A stretch of 64,000 bases of DNA from Steromphala cineraria (GCA_916613615.1 OU744725.1:67978754-68042753); one strand, 5' to 3'. Shown: positions 1 through 11,304, counted from the stretch's first letter. Numbers and translations are program-made. Notes: generated by a model from the letters alone, not told the origin.

Positions 1-420
1 TAAAGGCCACAGGGGCCACGCCCTAAAAACCTATTTTCATCTTCTTCTCCAGAACCATGAGGCCTAGAAAGCTGAAACTTTGTGTACAGACTACTTAACT
101 AGTGAGGATGATGAAATGTAGCTTTAGTCGCCCTGTGACCCCTAATAAGGGCCATAGGGGCCACGCCCTAAAAACCTATTTTCATCTTCTTCTCCAGAAC
201 CATGAGGCCTAGAAAGCTGAAACTTTGTGTACAGACTCCTTGACTAGTGAAGGTTATAAATTGTAGCTTTGGTGGCCCTGTGACCCCTAATAAGGGCCAC
301 ATATGCCACGCCCTAAAAACCTATTTTCATCTTCTTCTCCAGAACCATGAGGCCTAGAAAGCTGAAACTTTGTGTACAGACTCCTTGACTAGTGAGGATT
401 ATGAATTGTAGCTTTATAAT
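1..420. repeat. 145-bp tandem repeat, about 2.9 copies
   Basis: The same block (GGGGCCACGCCCTAAAAACC, then a CTTCTTCTCCAGAACCATGA segment) starts near 5, 150 and 295, giving a 145-bp period. Copies differ by a few substitutions. A degenerate partial copy follows to about 510. The array is cut by the left window edge. No coding potential seen. Confidence 0.9.
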
Positions 421-1727
421 AATAATAAAGGCAACAGGAACGTCCTTCAAATCTATTTTCATCTTCTCCTGAAGTATAAGGCCTAGAAAACTGAAACTTG
501 TCGCCTATATACAGTGTTTAAAATATTGCCCGTCAGCCAGTCCTTGAACTGGCTATTTTTTGCCAGGACTGGTTACTTTTTGGTCACGACTGGTAACTTT
601 TCAATTTTTTTCTTAAATTTCCCATAGGAAAGGCTAGATTTCCAATCTATGTTATACACTGCAATATACTAATATACTTAATTTTATGATTGGTGACCCT
701 GTGGCCTCTACAAAGGGGGAATCACATTGGCCACACTCTACATCATAGTTGATGATGAAGCCTGATGAGCTACAGAGCCAATGGCTCTATTTTGTATATA
801 TTATCTCTTGAGAAGTACAAAAGTTCAAAAAGTTTTGGGTACGAACTGTCGAAGGTCAAGGTCACAGCAAGGTCAACATATATGGAGAAAATGGATTAAT
901 TTAATTTTAACACTTTATTTCATTACAATAATGTTATACTCAATGAAATGTGTTCATTGATTGTGTGACCTTGAGTGTCAAAGGTCAAGGTCACGAGAAA
1001 ATTCCCAATTTGGTGAGGCCTGTAAAAGGCGGAACAGGGTAAGGCGAAACCCCAAATTCCGGGGCTGCTCTGCTTTTGCGGTATCCCCCAAACGCTAATC
1101 TAGTTCATATGTCTCTACACTATCATCATTCCAACTTCTAAAATGCTAGAAAGCAGAAATTGTCCAACTTTTATAAATCAAGTGCTAAGGTATTAAGAGT
1201 CATCTAAAAACTGGAACTGAAGAACAGCGAATAATGATAAAATTGTCACTAACAGCGCTTTGCAATATCTTTGACATACCAATATATCACAATACAGATA
1301 GTGCAGTAGCATTATTGCAATATCATTTTAATAAGAGCAAATAATTTCAAGTCAAATTTATTTGTGTATCTCAGTCTCAGCCACGGTTACATGCAACTGC
1401 ATAAACTGAATATTAAAAGTTTTAAAGTTCATTTAAGTTCTAGCAATATGTTTGCAATACATGAAATGTGTATTGCAATATATTGCAATACTCAGCCCTA
1501 AAGTAGGAACAGCCTTCTATACATGGTACTGCTGAGTGTTTCACTAGGAAATCATTCCCAAAATGGACTGGTTCAATTTTCCTTCCTGTCCATTAGATTA
1601 AGCTGTTACCATCTATTCTTACATTCTAAGCTGAATAGACAAACGCGCTATTACACAAAGATAAAAAAATGTTTGTATGTAAAAAAAATTGCCAATTTTA
1701 ATACAATAATTCTTATGTATTTTTCAG
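421..1727. other. no gene recognised; repeat-like intergenic or intronic DNA
   Basis: AT-rich with many stops in all frames. Positions about 850-1000 hold several CAAGGTCA/TGACCTTG motifs, which are frequent in dispersed molluscan repeats and need not be nuclear-receptor sites. If the gene at 1728 is real, this stretch is probably its preceding intron. Confidence 0.5.
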
Positions 1728-2445
1728 GAAAAAGAAAATGGATTCATCAAATGATGTTTCATCACGTTTTGTGACCTCATTCAGCGATCCTTCCAAGACG
1801 GGCGATCGTCTCAAACCTCCTCCGACCTGTATTGACCCAAATAAAAAGACGATCAAACTAGGTTCGGGGCCTAAATCACCAGTGTCTCCAACTACTCAGA
1901 AAGACATTTCTTCCTTGTCAAAGAAAATTGTGAAAATAACAATGTCGCCTGATAGTTCAGAGCAGAAAGTGTCAGGAACTAGTACAATCAAACTGATAAA
2001 CAAACACATAGGAGGTACTGAAGAGAACAAGAAGGAAGAAAATGGTGATGTAGAGATGAAAACTGATGAGGAGAAGAATAGAAGGGTAAGTTATTAGTAT
2101 TATGCAAAATTGCAAATGTATAAATTTATTCAATTGATTTAATTGAAAAACATTCACTTCTAACGGCAAAAAAAATTGATTTATGAAATATACATGCATT
2201 CACATTAAGCCCAGACAAGATTAATAAAAGTTGTTTTACATATTTGTTGCACAAATTTTCCTGAGGCCCATGGATAATGAAACAAAAATCAACCCTTAAT
2301 AGTGTTAATGAAAAGGAACTTAAAATGTTTTCAAAAAGATATCTGTGACTGTATGATCCCCTATTATTTCCAGGAGTCCACAGATTCTGAAGCCGGGGAA
2401 GCCAAACCACAGAAGAAGAAGTTGAAGCGGATTTCGTGGCCATGA
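1728..2445 (+). CDS. last two exons of a charged nuclear-type protein with C-terminal PP1-docking-like motif
   Basis: Exon 1728-2085 follows a clean acceptor (TATTTTTCAG) and ends at AGG|GTAAGT. Exon 2374-2445 follows TTTCCAG and ends in TGA. Phase is 0 across the intron. The first ATG is at 1738, but the frame is open back to the acceptor, so this is more likely an internal exon continuing an upstream coding sequence. The product is rich in Ser, Pro, Lys and Glu (low complexity, probably disordered). It ends in a lysine-rich stretch followed by K-R-I-S-W-P-stop. KRISW fits the RVxF-type consensus for binding protein phosphatase 1, and the Lys-rich run could be a nuclear localisation signal. 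PNUTS/PPP1R10 carries a comparable motif after a basic stretch, but there it is internal, so identity is only a suggestion. The visible part is about 140 codons. Confidence 0.55.
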
Positions 2446-3011
2446 CAAATTAAAAAATATTACCTTGGTAGTTTTAGCGGAAGTCATGGATTCAACAAAC
2501 AGAGGTCATCGAAACGGTATTTGGTCAACTTGGTATGAAAGTATTTACATATAATATATTAACGTGCCAAGGGAATGATAATGAAATGTTCAGCAATTGT
2601 GCATGAAATTACTTAATTGTTTTTCATAATGTTTGTTTCAACCTAATAGGGCTTCCACGGGTCAAAAACATTCAAATCAAGTACACAAGGGGTCAGATAA
2701 TTTTCTCTACCCAGGGGTCATGAAATTGTATATTCTTCTTATACATGTTGATCTATACATGGCCATATATGGTATATTTTGGCATTTATTAATGTATTGA
2801 AAAGAACTTGTTGATAATTGTACCTAACACATCACAGGCAAACAGTAAAAAATAATTAAGTAACAGTGATCTCCCTTTTTGAGTCCTCCAGTCCAATGAA
2901 TCGGATTCAAGTCTAACTGGACCCAGCTCAGACTCTAGCACTTGATAACCCTCGGAAGCCCCACACCTCATATAGATGTAGAAATGTTGGAAACAATGCT
3001 ATGTTCAATAG
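2446..3011. other. 3' flank; nothing recognised
   Basis: Downstream of the TGA at 2443-2445 this may contain the 3' UTR. I did not find an unambiguous AATAAA followed by a clear end. No open frame here looks coding. Confidence 0.4.
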
Positions 3012-3347
3012 AGGTGTAACGACACAGGATGATTGCGATATGATACATATCCCGATACATGTAATCTGACATTATCATCTTTTCACAAACTTTTGGAGTC
3101 AGTTAATCTTGAGTAAGAATTTACATGAAGCCTTTTTGATGTAATTGTAATATATTTAACCTCCAAATTTTAGAAGAGGTTCTTGTGTGCATAATTTAGT
3201 ATCTTTTTCATGTACATCTCTGTTTTGAGCACCATACATTGAGAATTTATCATTATTTTATGTATCCCGATAAGCATCCTACAATACGATACGATATATT
3301 GTGGCCCATGTATCCACTCAATAATGTATTGCCGTATCGTTACACCT
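3012..3347. mobile_element. hAT-like MITE with AGGTGTAACGA termini
   Basis: The left end AGGTGTAACGA and right end CGTTACACCT are inverted repeats. Next to them lie ATGATACATATCCCGATAC-type and ATACGATACGATATATTG-type runs, the usual look of short hAT non-autonomous elements in aquatic animals. The flanking 8-mers (GTTCAATA / GTTTACAG) are only partly alike, suggesting an old insertion. It has no coding capacity. Confidence 0.65.
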
Positions 3348-3724
3348 GTTTACAGTGGCATCAGTAGATCCATGTTCCACTTTCAGGTTCCACTGCATTG
3401 CATAGTCATTGAGCCTTGCAGGTTTCTCCGTGCAATAATCTCAAAACAAAAGTCAAATACTCCCGAGTAGTTTTTAACCTCCATTAAAGAATGGAAATGA
3501 AAGTTTTATTTGAGTTGATGCCTGCTGAAGATATATTTTATTATCCTCAGTGTTGTTCCTAGGTGATCAGCTGAGGGGGTCGTTTTGACAATATTTTAGC
3601 TGATGGGCCCCTTTGCAATGGTAAAAGTATCCTACAGCTAATAATTCTAAGGGACACCAAGCAAAAAGGGTGGGCAAATGTCCCCAGGACCCCCTCTAGG
3701 AACAACACTGTATCCTTGTATCTT
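3348..3724. other. no gene recognised
   Basis: Sequence between two MITEs. Stops in all frames and no obvious repeat within the window. Confidence 0.4.
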
Positions 3725-4088
3725 TTAAAGGGGCAGTAGCACGTTTTTTCATAATTTTATATTTAAAATTTTTAACTGATAATTGTATGTTATTGCTAAA
3801 TATATTATGTTGATAGTGTTCAAAATCTCATTACACAAGCCAATCAGTCATAGTCAGAGGACAAAGTATAAAGATTCACATAAAATCCAGTGGCGGCCAT
3901 TTTTTGTGAACACCTTTAATTCATTTTGTTTAAGAAAAAGGAATCACATGGCTAAACTTTACATTATATATTTGAATTATTACTGCTCCATTTAGTTTAA
4001 ATTCATAACCTTTCAATTGGAACCAATAATTTTCATTTTCCTGACATCACCTTTTATTCCCTCTAAAAACGTGCTACTGCCCCTTTAA
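3725..4088. mobile_element. MITE with TTAA target duplication
   Basis: TTAA at 3725-3728 and 4085-4088 bracket terminal inverted repeats AGGGGCAGTAGCACGTTTTT / AAAAACGTGCTACTGCCCCT. TTAA duplication is the signature of piggyBac- and Kolobok-type transposases acting in trans. The interior is AT-rich and non-coding; the short ORF at 3783-3995 is chance. Confidence 0.75.
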
Positions 4089-5857
4089 GACTGTATGTTT
4101 TTTTTTGAAAAAAAAAATGGTTACAACAAATGTTTTCTCATTGTTAGGGGTTAAAAAATCTCATCGGGTCCCTAGGTCACTGACTTACCAAACTTTTCCT
4201 TGGACTTATCAACAAAACTTGCTGAAAAGTCAATGACTTGTTTCTTTTTTCAAAACAAATTAAAAAAGGTCCTCCTTTAGACAAATATGATGTAATGCGA
4301 AATAATGCTAAAAGTGCAGGACTCTGACTTTGACCTTTAACCCCTGGACAAAGAGTACGCAGTAGTTTTAAAGAAGTTGAATTTAGAACACACATTGTAC
4401 TTTTTGTGTTATCCTTTGTTGCTTTCCAATATGCATTTAAGGTTTCTGAATCATCAGATTAATAACAGATTCTTATTCCATGTAAGTCAGGGTTGAACTG
4501 GGAAGACATGATTTCAGTTCATATATCAGTTGAATATACCCATTATCAGTCCACAGATGTGAGAAAATGTTATTTTTTGTAAGCTGAGTGAAAATGTTAT
4601 CACTACTCATAGGTTCAGTTTGACGATTTATGTCCAAATCAATGGTCATTTCCAACTTGCCTTTCAGTATCAGATTGGTGCTGTTATGATAAATTACCAA
4701 GCAGTTGCGCCAATTGTGAACATTTTATCTTTCTACATCACTTGGTTTGACAAACATGGTATAAGTCAAGAAGAGAGAATATTATCTACAGGTAATTATG
4801 TATCCCTAAAGAGCAAATCCGTTTCGGGGGTCATAAATACCATTGATATTTGTATTTTTTCATTCAAAACATATATTAATCATATATATAGGATTATTTC
4901 TCCAACATTGTCCAAGAAAGGTAAACACAGGAGATTAAACTTAATTATTTGTAAATACTTACCGATTTTTTTGAATTAAGCTGTTGATCTTTCTTGAGAA
5001 GTGGATATGCTGTTATATGCAAACAGCTATCAGTCTGTGCAGTAGAGTTTTATCTTCTTTTGTTGATTGCAAGAGATTTTTATCTATGAGTGAAACTAAT
5101 TACTTAACACCAAGAAAAATATAAATATAAGGGTGAACCACAGACAATTTGCACATGTAGTGTAGCATTAAGGACATGCGACTGCTATCATTGGCTAGCA
5201 GGCATCAGTCTTTGCAATACAGTTTCATTTTCTGCTGTTGCAGAAGGTTTTGCAAAACCTTGCTTCCTATGAAAAATTACAAACTTATTCTGTATTTTCT
5301 TTATTGAATATTATATATAAAAAAGATTGATTACCAGACAATACAAGAGTTTGAACACACCTTCAACCCTTAGTTTTTATCCTTTTAATTGTACACTCGG
5401 CATCTAGTACGCTAGTAACGCTACATACAGTAGATTCCTCAGTCATGCTGCAGTTTCTTAGAAACACATAAAAAACTGCTTAAACTTGGACAGTCTTCAA
5501 AGACTTCTTATCAGCTTGATGACAGAAATGAATGTGAGGTGAATTTAGAGTTATCTGCCCTTGGTGGAAATGGCAACAGGTGTGAGAGGCTCTGTTTGGG
5601 TGGTAATGTTTTGTTTTTGGTAAATATTCTTTTTTCAAAGTATATGTTATTTTATTTGGACAATGCAAATGCAATTAAGTACCCCAAGGAGGACCCTCTT
5701 TAAAGAATCTGCAACCTCTGCATGTTGTTTCGAGTTTTATCCTTGCACACTTCTTGGGAAAGATGTAATCCTCTATTCTTCTGAGGGAATATGTCTTCTC
5801 ATTTGTTATTCCTTTTATCATGTTGTGTTGGAATGTATCCGCACACAATTGGTACAT
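4089..5857. other. no gene recognised
   Basis: Several short open frames occur (for example 4620-4979 plus, 4177-4395 minus). None has family-like composition or matching splice signals. No element ends were recognised. Confidence 0.4.
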
Positions 5858-6664
5858 GCATTTAGATTGAGCCTAGGTTGCGATATTCTCCAATTTTCTT
5901 GAAAGACTTTAGCTTTTGCCACTTGTCTTCACATCTGATATTAGCATCGACTGTAGCATCGTCACTTGATTTGGTTGTAGCTTCTTGGATTGTCAGTCTG
6001 AGATAAGCCGATGATTCCAGATTTAAATTAATCAAGCAAACTTCGGTTCCGCTTTGCAGGAGCCACCATTTTGGTCACATGACATTGGCATTTTCACGAG
6101 AAATTTATGAGTAAACAGCCAATCAGAAGGACCCCTCATTTCCTTGATGAAGTTTTGATTTTGAGTGAGTACGTCGATTATTTCAGCAAGGTTTGCTACG
6201 ACATACTTTTTACTATAAATATATCTTACTGATAATTTCATTGTTTGTTTTCACTGTTATACTTGACAGAATATTTATATCAGAATGCCCCACCTTTTGC
6301 GCCATTAATAGGGATTTTGTGGCATGCCTGCCACAATATGGTTTATTTTTTGCGGCATTTCTTAAAATTATGTGAGAATGCCCCCTTGCCACATCTCTAG
6401 ATGAAACCCTGAATATTAACTTGTTATTAATATTTCCATATATATGCACTACAAACATGTCCTTGAATTTTTTCACTGCTTGTGAGTGATTCAGCACCAA
6501 ATAGCCTACAGCTGTCTTCCTCTTTTTAAAAAACTTAGGTTTTATGTATTTTGTCATACTGAACTTTATTAAGGGCAGGAACCCTTGACTTGTCTTCTCC
6601 TTTAAAATAGAAAATAATACATTTATAATGACAACTGAAAGCCAACAGCAGATTCAAACATTTA
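5858..6664. repeat. duplicated block A, copy 1 (uninterrupted)
   Basis: From GAGCCTAGGTTGCGATATTC to TCAAACATTTATTAA this block is nearly identical to 8355-8586 joined to 9641-10240. It is the empty-site version of the block that carries the 1.08-kb insertion in copy 2. Its left edge overlaps the end of a hAT-type zinc-finger relic that is only complete in copy 2. Confidence 0.85.
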
Positions 6665-6862
6665 TTAATATAGGGCTAGGTCTGGGCTGTAGGGTTGGTA
6701 GTTAAGCTGTTCGAATCCACAATCACGTATAGCGGCCTGTGCAACTCTTGACTTGTGGACTGGAGCGTTGTCATGCAAAATCAGAACACCACGTGTCAAC
6801 ATTCCACGGCGTTTCTGTCGAATTGTCTTTCGCAATTCTTGCATTAGGTTGGCATAATAGTC
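6665..6862 (-). pseudogene. Tc1/mariner-type transposase fragment
   Basis: Read on the minus strand from 6862, an open frame of about 65 codons contains the mariner catalytic-core signature LILHDNAPVH, followed by the Y-S-P-D-L-A motif, where the second and third catalytic acidic residues lie. It then stops (TAT TAA). Mariner transposases are about 340 aa, so only the central-to-C-terminal catalytic portion survives. No terminal repeats are visible nearby. Upstream sequence joins a repeat that also occurs at about 10685. It is a dead fragment. Confidence 0.85.
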
Positions 6863-7740
6863 AAAGTCTTCTAAGAATGAAAGAATATATCAAGATATTC
6901 AAGATATTTAGATAAAGACTGACTGACATTCAGAACTTGAGGCTGATCAATAGACGCAGTCAGCTAGTCTTATCTGCGATGTATCTGTTCATTTAAAAAA
7001 ATGTATATTTATGATAGAAGTGTTTGCCGCATTGGTTTGGTTTGGTCTTTATCTGTCCCCTAGGGGAGGCTATTCTTCTGATCCTTGGAGTAAAAACCAA
7101 AAGCTTTTAATGGACATTTCTCTGAATTCACTACTACACTACTAAGGTATCCCTTAGAGAACCTTGATTTATTTATGAATAAACTCACTCCTTAGAGCTT
7201 GTTCATTTTGAAAAGTGTATATTTATAATAGAAATGTTGTTGACATGAATTAAGAAGAATTAAAAAAAAATCACTATTTAAAGCTTGTTTATTTTGAAAA
7301 GAGTATATTTATAATAGTGTTGACATGAATTAAGAAGAATTTAAAAAAAAAATCTCTATTTAAAGCTTGTTTATTTTGAAAAGAGTAATATCTTTCATGA
7401 CAGAAGTGTTGATAATTCAAATTAAGAACTTGAGCAGGGTTCACAGTTTGTTTAAATATTAGTTTGTTGGAAAGATTTTGCAACAAAATCAAGAATCAAA
7501 TGTGACTGCATTTTATGATATTTCAACATGGCTTTCTCCCACATGTGTTCCAAACAGGTTTTTCAAATTCTGCTAGAACTAGCTCTTGTCTCTGACGCTA
7601 GGACATCATATTTGTCTTGTTTCATTTAATAAATATTAATAATTTACCACAACATATGGATTGTATTGATATCTCAAGTTATGAAGTGAGCTAGTTAAAC
7701 ATTTTGTTTAAAAATGTCTTTGATGGAAACTTATCACAAG
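6863..7740. repeat. duplicated blocks C and B (copy 1) with an 84-bp tandem repeat
   Basis: About 6866-6955 matches 10685-10775 (block C) and about 7445-7700 matches 10313-10560 (block B). Between them, 7196-7440 holds about three copies of an 82-86-bp unit starting AGCTTGTTYATTTTGAAAAG. Block order here is A-C-B; in the second copy it is A-B-C, so the duplication has been rearranged. Confidence 0.75.
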
Positions 7741-7844
7741 ATCTTTTCTGAGTTCAAATGTGCTTGCCTTCACTTTTCATCCAAACAGGTTTTTGCTATT
7801 CTACCATATCTTCAAATTGCTTCAGATTGACCAGACAAAATAGT

Positions 7845-7978
7845 TCAGAATGATTTCATGAACTGTTTATGAAAGACAGTTTATTAACTGTACATAAACT
7901 GTAATTCATGAAAAGTTCATGAAGAGTTTGAACTTTTATTCATGAAGTCAACTCATGAAAAGTTTATGAACTTGCAAA
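7845..7978. repeat. TTCATGAA-rich palindromic simple repeat
   Basis: Dense runs of TTCATGAA, TTTATGAA and their complements. The same motif dominates 15650-15960. Non-coding. Confidence 0.7.
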
Positions 7979-8223
7979 ATATTATGTTGCCGCTGAAGCA
8001 AGAAAAACTCTTGCATCGGCCTAAAGATGACTGAAGATGTGTTTACGAATGGCCCTATTGCTTACGATCCTTTGGAATTTTCAAACTCGTGTTACCATCT
8101 TTTATCAAATTCGGCTAAGTGTGAAGCACCCTTAAACAACTTTCAAAGTTCGAGCAATTGCTTCCGAATTGCTTCTGAAAAGCATTCAATGTTACGGTTT
8201 TCATTTGTTCCCAATGTGTCATG

Positions 8224-8418
8224 TCAACTTCGATTGTGGCCAGTAACATCAGCATGTCGATCAAGAGTGGATGTGCGGAAAATTACCTTTCCGCTTCTAA
8301 ATGTATTGTTTTTTCCAGTTTGGATACACCAAACACATATAATTTCCCCTTTCTCATTTAGATCGAGCCTAGGTTGCGATATCCTCCAATCTTCTTGAAA
8401 GACTTTAGCTTTTGCCAC
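8224..8418 (-). pseudogene. hAT/ZNF862-like N-terminal zinc-finger relic
   Basis: The minus frame reads AKVFQEDW, then ICVWCIQTGKNN, then TSTLDRHADVTGH. This is the spacing of a TTF/BED-like zinc finger (W, C-x2-C, H-x5-H) found at the N-terminus of hAT transposases and of domesticated ZNF862/KIAA1586-type proteins. It stops after the finger and downstream frames are broken, so only the finger remains. The first duplicate (about 5860) keeps only the opening KVFQ-ENW part before diverging. Confidence 0.5.
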
Positions 8419-8585
8419 TTGTCTTCACATTTGATATTGGTATCGACTGTAGCATCGTCACTTGATTTGGTTGTAGCTTCTTGGATTGTCAGTCTGAGAT
8501 AAGCCGATGATTCCAGATTTAAATTACTCAAGCAAACTTCGGTTCCGCTTTGCAGGAGCCACCATTTTGGTCACATGACATTGGC

Positions 8586-8865
8586 ATGAACGCCGTAACT
8601 ATGCATTCAAAGGTCAGAGGTAATATAAACACACACTTGACAACGCCGTTCCTACCATGAACGCCGTAACTATGCATTCAAAGGTCAGAGGTAATATAAA
8701 CACACACTTGACAACGCCGTTCCTACCATGAACGTCGTAACTAAGCATTTAAAGGTCAGAGGTAATATACACACACACTTGACAACGCCGTTCCTACCAT
8801 GAACGTCGTAACTAAGCATTTAAAGGTCAGAGGTAATATAAACACACCCTTGACAACCAGTATAA
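8586..8865. repeat. 71-bp tandem repeat, 4 copies
   Basis: Units begin ATGAACGYCGTAACTA at 8586, 8657, 8728 and 8799, an exact 71-bp period; the last is cut after about 65 bp. Units 1-2 share ACGCCG/TGCATTC and units 3-4 share ACGTCG/AGCATTT, so one duplication of a pair member is recent. It lies just beyond the stop codon of the 213-aa ORF. Confidence 0.93.
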
Positions 8866-9667
8866 TTCAGTCTTTGTTCCTCCAGAAGGTTTTTCTCTCA
8901 TGTTGGTGCAGCATTTCTTTAATTTCTTTTCTTCGCTGGAAAAGTTCAGAAAATGGTATTCCTAACAGTCTAAATTTGCTGTAGTCTTTAAACATTGTTG
9001 CGACAATTCTCAATTTTCTAGCATAAGAATTTTGAATTCCTATGTTATCGTTTAGCCACGTTTTCCACGTTCCTTTAACTGCTTTTAATGCTTTTCCATT
9101 TTCAAACAAACTGTGAGCATTGTTCAACCACATTCCATAATCCAATGACATGCCTACCGTTTTTGCATTGTGTTGTTTTAGAAGTTTAAATCCATTACGA
9201 AGATAGTCCACCATATCCGCAAGATTTTCGTGGTGAGTTTGTTCTTCTATTTCAATATTTTCACCGGTAGAAATGAGATGTTTCTGCAAATATTCATCCA
9301 ATTTTCCCCCTGTAAGAATTTTGTTTGGTGCAGTTTTCTTTCCCGACACTATACTTTCAAGAGCTGTTTTTGGTTTCCTCGGTTTTTTATTCGAGTATCC
9401 GTCTTTTAACAGTTCTTCACAATACACTAGAAGATTTGCTGAATATTCCTTCCATAGTTTTATGGTTTCTTCCTGTTCTTCTAACCAAAGATTTCCTAAA
9501 TCTTCCATTTCCAGGGATTTCTAGATTGCCACTCTCCAGAGATAATGTATTATTACTTTCTTGCGACATTACTGCACACGTCTTCTTATCTCTGTTAATT
9601 CGAAACGAATGGCCGTGTGTTTGCCGTAACATGTGATATTCACCATTTTGGTCACATGACATTGGCA
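8587..9667. mobile_element. 1.08-kb single-ORF insertion flanked by 27-bp direct repeats
   Basis: The 27-bp sequence CACCATTTTGG...TTGGCA occurs once in the uninterrupted copy but twice here, at 8560-8586 and 9641-9667, flanking the extra DNA as an insertion with a long target duplication would. The insert holds four 71-bp tandem repeats at its left end and one 213-aa minus-strand ORF. No terminal inverted repeats, reverse transcriptase or transposase motif was found. GCCGTAAC occurs near both ends (about 8592 and 9623) in the same orientation. Unequal exchange between repeats is an alternative origin. Confidence 0.6.
8867..9508 (-). CDS. 213-aa orphan protein with phage/plasmid-like WxxWL...SYAR helical domain
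   Basis: An uninterrupted frame with ATG at 9508. I do not recognise a named family. The N-terminal third is acidic and coiled-coil-like (rich in E, L, K), the middle is basic (KKPRKPKTAL), and the C-terminal third carries GTWKTWLNDN, then SYARKLR, then LGIPFSELFQRRKEI. The G-x-W-x-x-W-L ... S-x-x-x-A-R pattern resembles the DUF3102-type domain of phage and plasmid proteins; this is pattern similarity only. An overlapping frame (9417-9674) has MSQESNNTLSLESGNLEIPG just upstream, so a frameshift may have removed a native N-terminus. It occupies most of an insertion and is probably the cargo or mobility gene of that element. Confidence 0.5.
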   Translation of the reverse strand: MEDLGNLWLEEQEETIKLWKEYSANLLVYCEELLKDGYSNKKPRKPKTALESIVSGKKTAPNKILTGGKLDEYLQKHLISTGENIEIEEQTHHENLADMVDYLRNGFKLLKQHNAKTVGMSLDYGMWLNNAHSLFENGKALKAVKGTWKTWLNDNIGIQNSYARKLRIVATMFKDYSKFRLLGIPFSELFQRRKEIKEMLHQHERKTFWRNKD

Positions 9668-10312
9668 TTTTCACGAGAAATTATAAACAGCCAATCAGAA
9701 GGACCTCTCATTTCCTTGATGAAGTTTTGATTTTGAGTGAGTACGTCGATTATTTCAGCAAGGTTTGCTACGACATACTTTTTACTATAAATATATCTTA
9801 CTGATAATTTAATTGTTTGTTTTCACTGTTATACTTGACAGAATATTGATATCAGAATGCCCCACTTTCTGCGCCATTAATAGGGATTTTGTGGCATACC
9901 TGCCACAATATGGTTTATTTTTTGCGGCATTTCTTAAAATTATGTGAGAATGCCCCCTTGCCACATCTCTAGATGAAACCCTGAATATTAACTTGTTATT
10001 AATATTTCCATATGCACTACAAACATGTCCTTGAATTTTTTCACTGCTTGTGAGTGATTCAGCACCAAATAGCCTAGAGCTGTCTTCCTCTTTTTGAAAA
10101 ACTTAGGTTTTATGTATTTTATCATACTGAACTTTGTTAAGGGCAGGAACCCTTGACTTGTCTTCTCCTTTAAAATAGAAAATAATACATTTATGATGAC
10201 AACTGAAAGCCAACAGCAGATTCAAACATTTATTAACGTAAGTAACAGTTTGGCATTATGGGGAATTCTCGTGACTAGAAACCCTTGATCATGCGTTGAT
10301 CAAGCCAGATGT

Positions 10313-10775
10313 TGTTTAAATATTAGTTTGTTGGAAAGAATTTGCAACAAAATCAATAATCAAATGTGACTGCATTTTATATTTCAACATGGCTTTGTCC
10401 CACATGTAATCCAAACAGGTTCTTCAAAGTCTGCTAGAACTAGCCCTTGTCTCAGACGCTAGGACATCATATTTGTCTCGTTTCATTTAATAAATGTTAA
10501 AAATATACCACAACATATGGATTGTATTGATATCTCAAATTATGAAGTGAGCTTGTTCCACATTTTGGTTAAGAATGTCTTGGGTGAAAACTCAACGGTC
10601 ATGAAAAGTTTATGAACTATATATTATAAGAGATGATACTGCCAATTTCGCCAACTACAAAATTTCAAGCATCTAAATGTTTAAGTCTTCTAAGAATGGA
10701 AGAATATATCAAGATATTATACAAGATATTCAAGATATTTAGATAAAGACTGACTGACATTCAAAACTTGAGGCT
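10313..10775. repeat. duplicated blocks B and C, copy 2
   Basis: GTTTAAATATTAGTTTGTTG to about 10560 repeats 7450-7700. About 10685-10775 repeats 6866-6955, with a small internal expansion (ATATTATACAAG). No coding frame is shared. Confidence 0.75.
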
Positions 10776-11304
10776 CATCATACATTGTTGTCCTGCAAGT
10801 CTGAAGAACAAGGAACCTTGAGTAGTGTTCTACTTTAAAATAAAGAAAATAATACACCTAGTAATACAATGAAAATATTAAAATATTTCTTTGTTCCACA
10901 TGTTCTTGAAATGTTTCCACTTCTTGCGAGTGATTCAGTACCAGATAGCCTAGAGCTGTCCTCCTCTGTTATTTTGCAACTCTGAAGTTTCTTAAGAGCA
11001 AGGAACCCTAGAGTTGTCTTCTCCTTGAAATAAAAAAATAATGCACCTGATGATTATGATACAATTGAAAATAAAGACTTGTTATTAATATTTATTTGTT
11101 CCACATGTTATGAATGAACGAATGGTTGTCTTTATTTCCTCCAACAAACGAAGATCAGATAAATGTAATTACAAAGTCATTGACAAAGGCAACAAAATAA
11201 ATTCACAAAACAAAGCATATCAGAAACTACACTAGAGATGATTTCATTGTAGATAGATACACAGCAAAATATAGTAGTATGTTTTCTTTGTTGGTACAGT
11301 TATG
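10776..11304. other. no gene recognised; LINE 3' region possible at the right
   Basis: AT-rich. A segment at about 10920-11040 (GAGTGATTCAGTACCAGATAGCC) is a diverged copy of part of block A (compare 6485 and 10050). From about 11100 the sequence may be the 3' tail of the LINE fragment on the minus strand. Confidence 0.4.

Larger units (their letters stand above)
8355..10245. repeat. duplicated block A, copy 2, interrupted by a 1.08-kb insertion
   Basis: Positions 8355-8586 and 9641-10245 together correspond to the continuous copy at 5858-6664. Divergence between copies is low (scattered substitutions, and a short deletion near 9680 removing a TATGAG-like stretch). The extra 8587-9667 is treated separately. 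Confidence 0.85.

Noticed and set aside
850..1000. CAAGGTCA/TGACCTTG sites as nuclear-receptor elements
   Set aside because: The same motif is part of common molluscan repeats; no promoter context.
6700..6725. GTTCGAATCC as a tRNA B-box
   Set aside because: No A-box or cloverleaf; it lies in the mariner transposase coding fragment.
8027..8398. 123-codon plus ORF
   Set aside because: Opposite strand of the hAT zinc-finger relic; composition is not protein-like.
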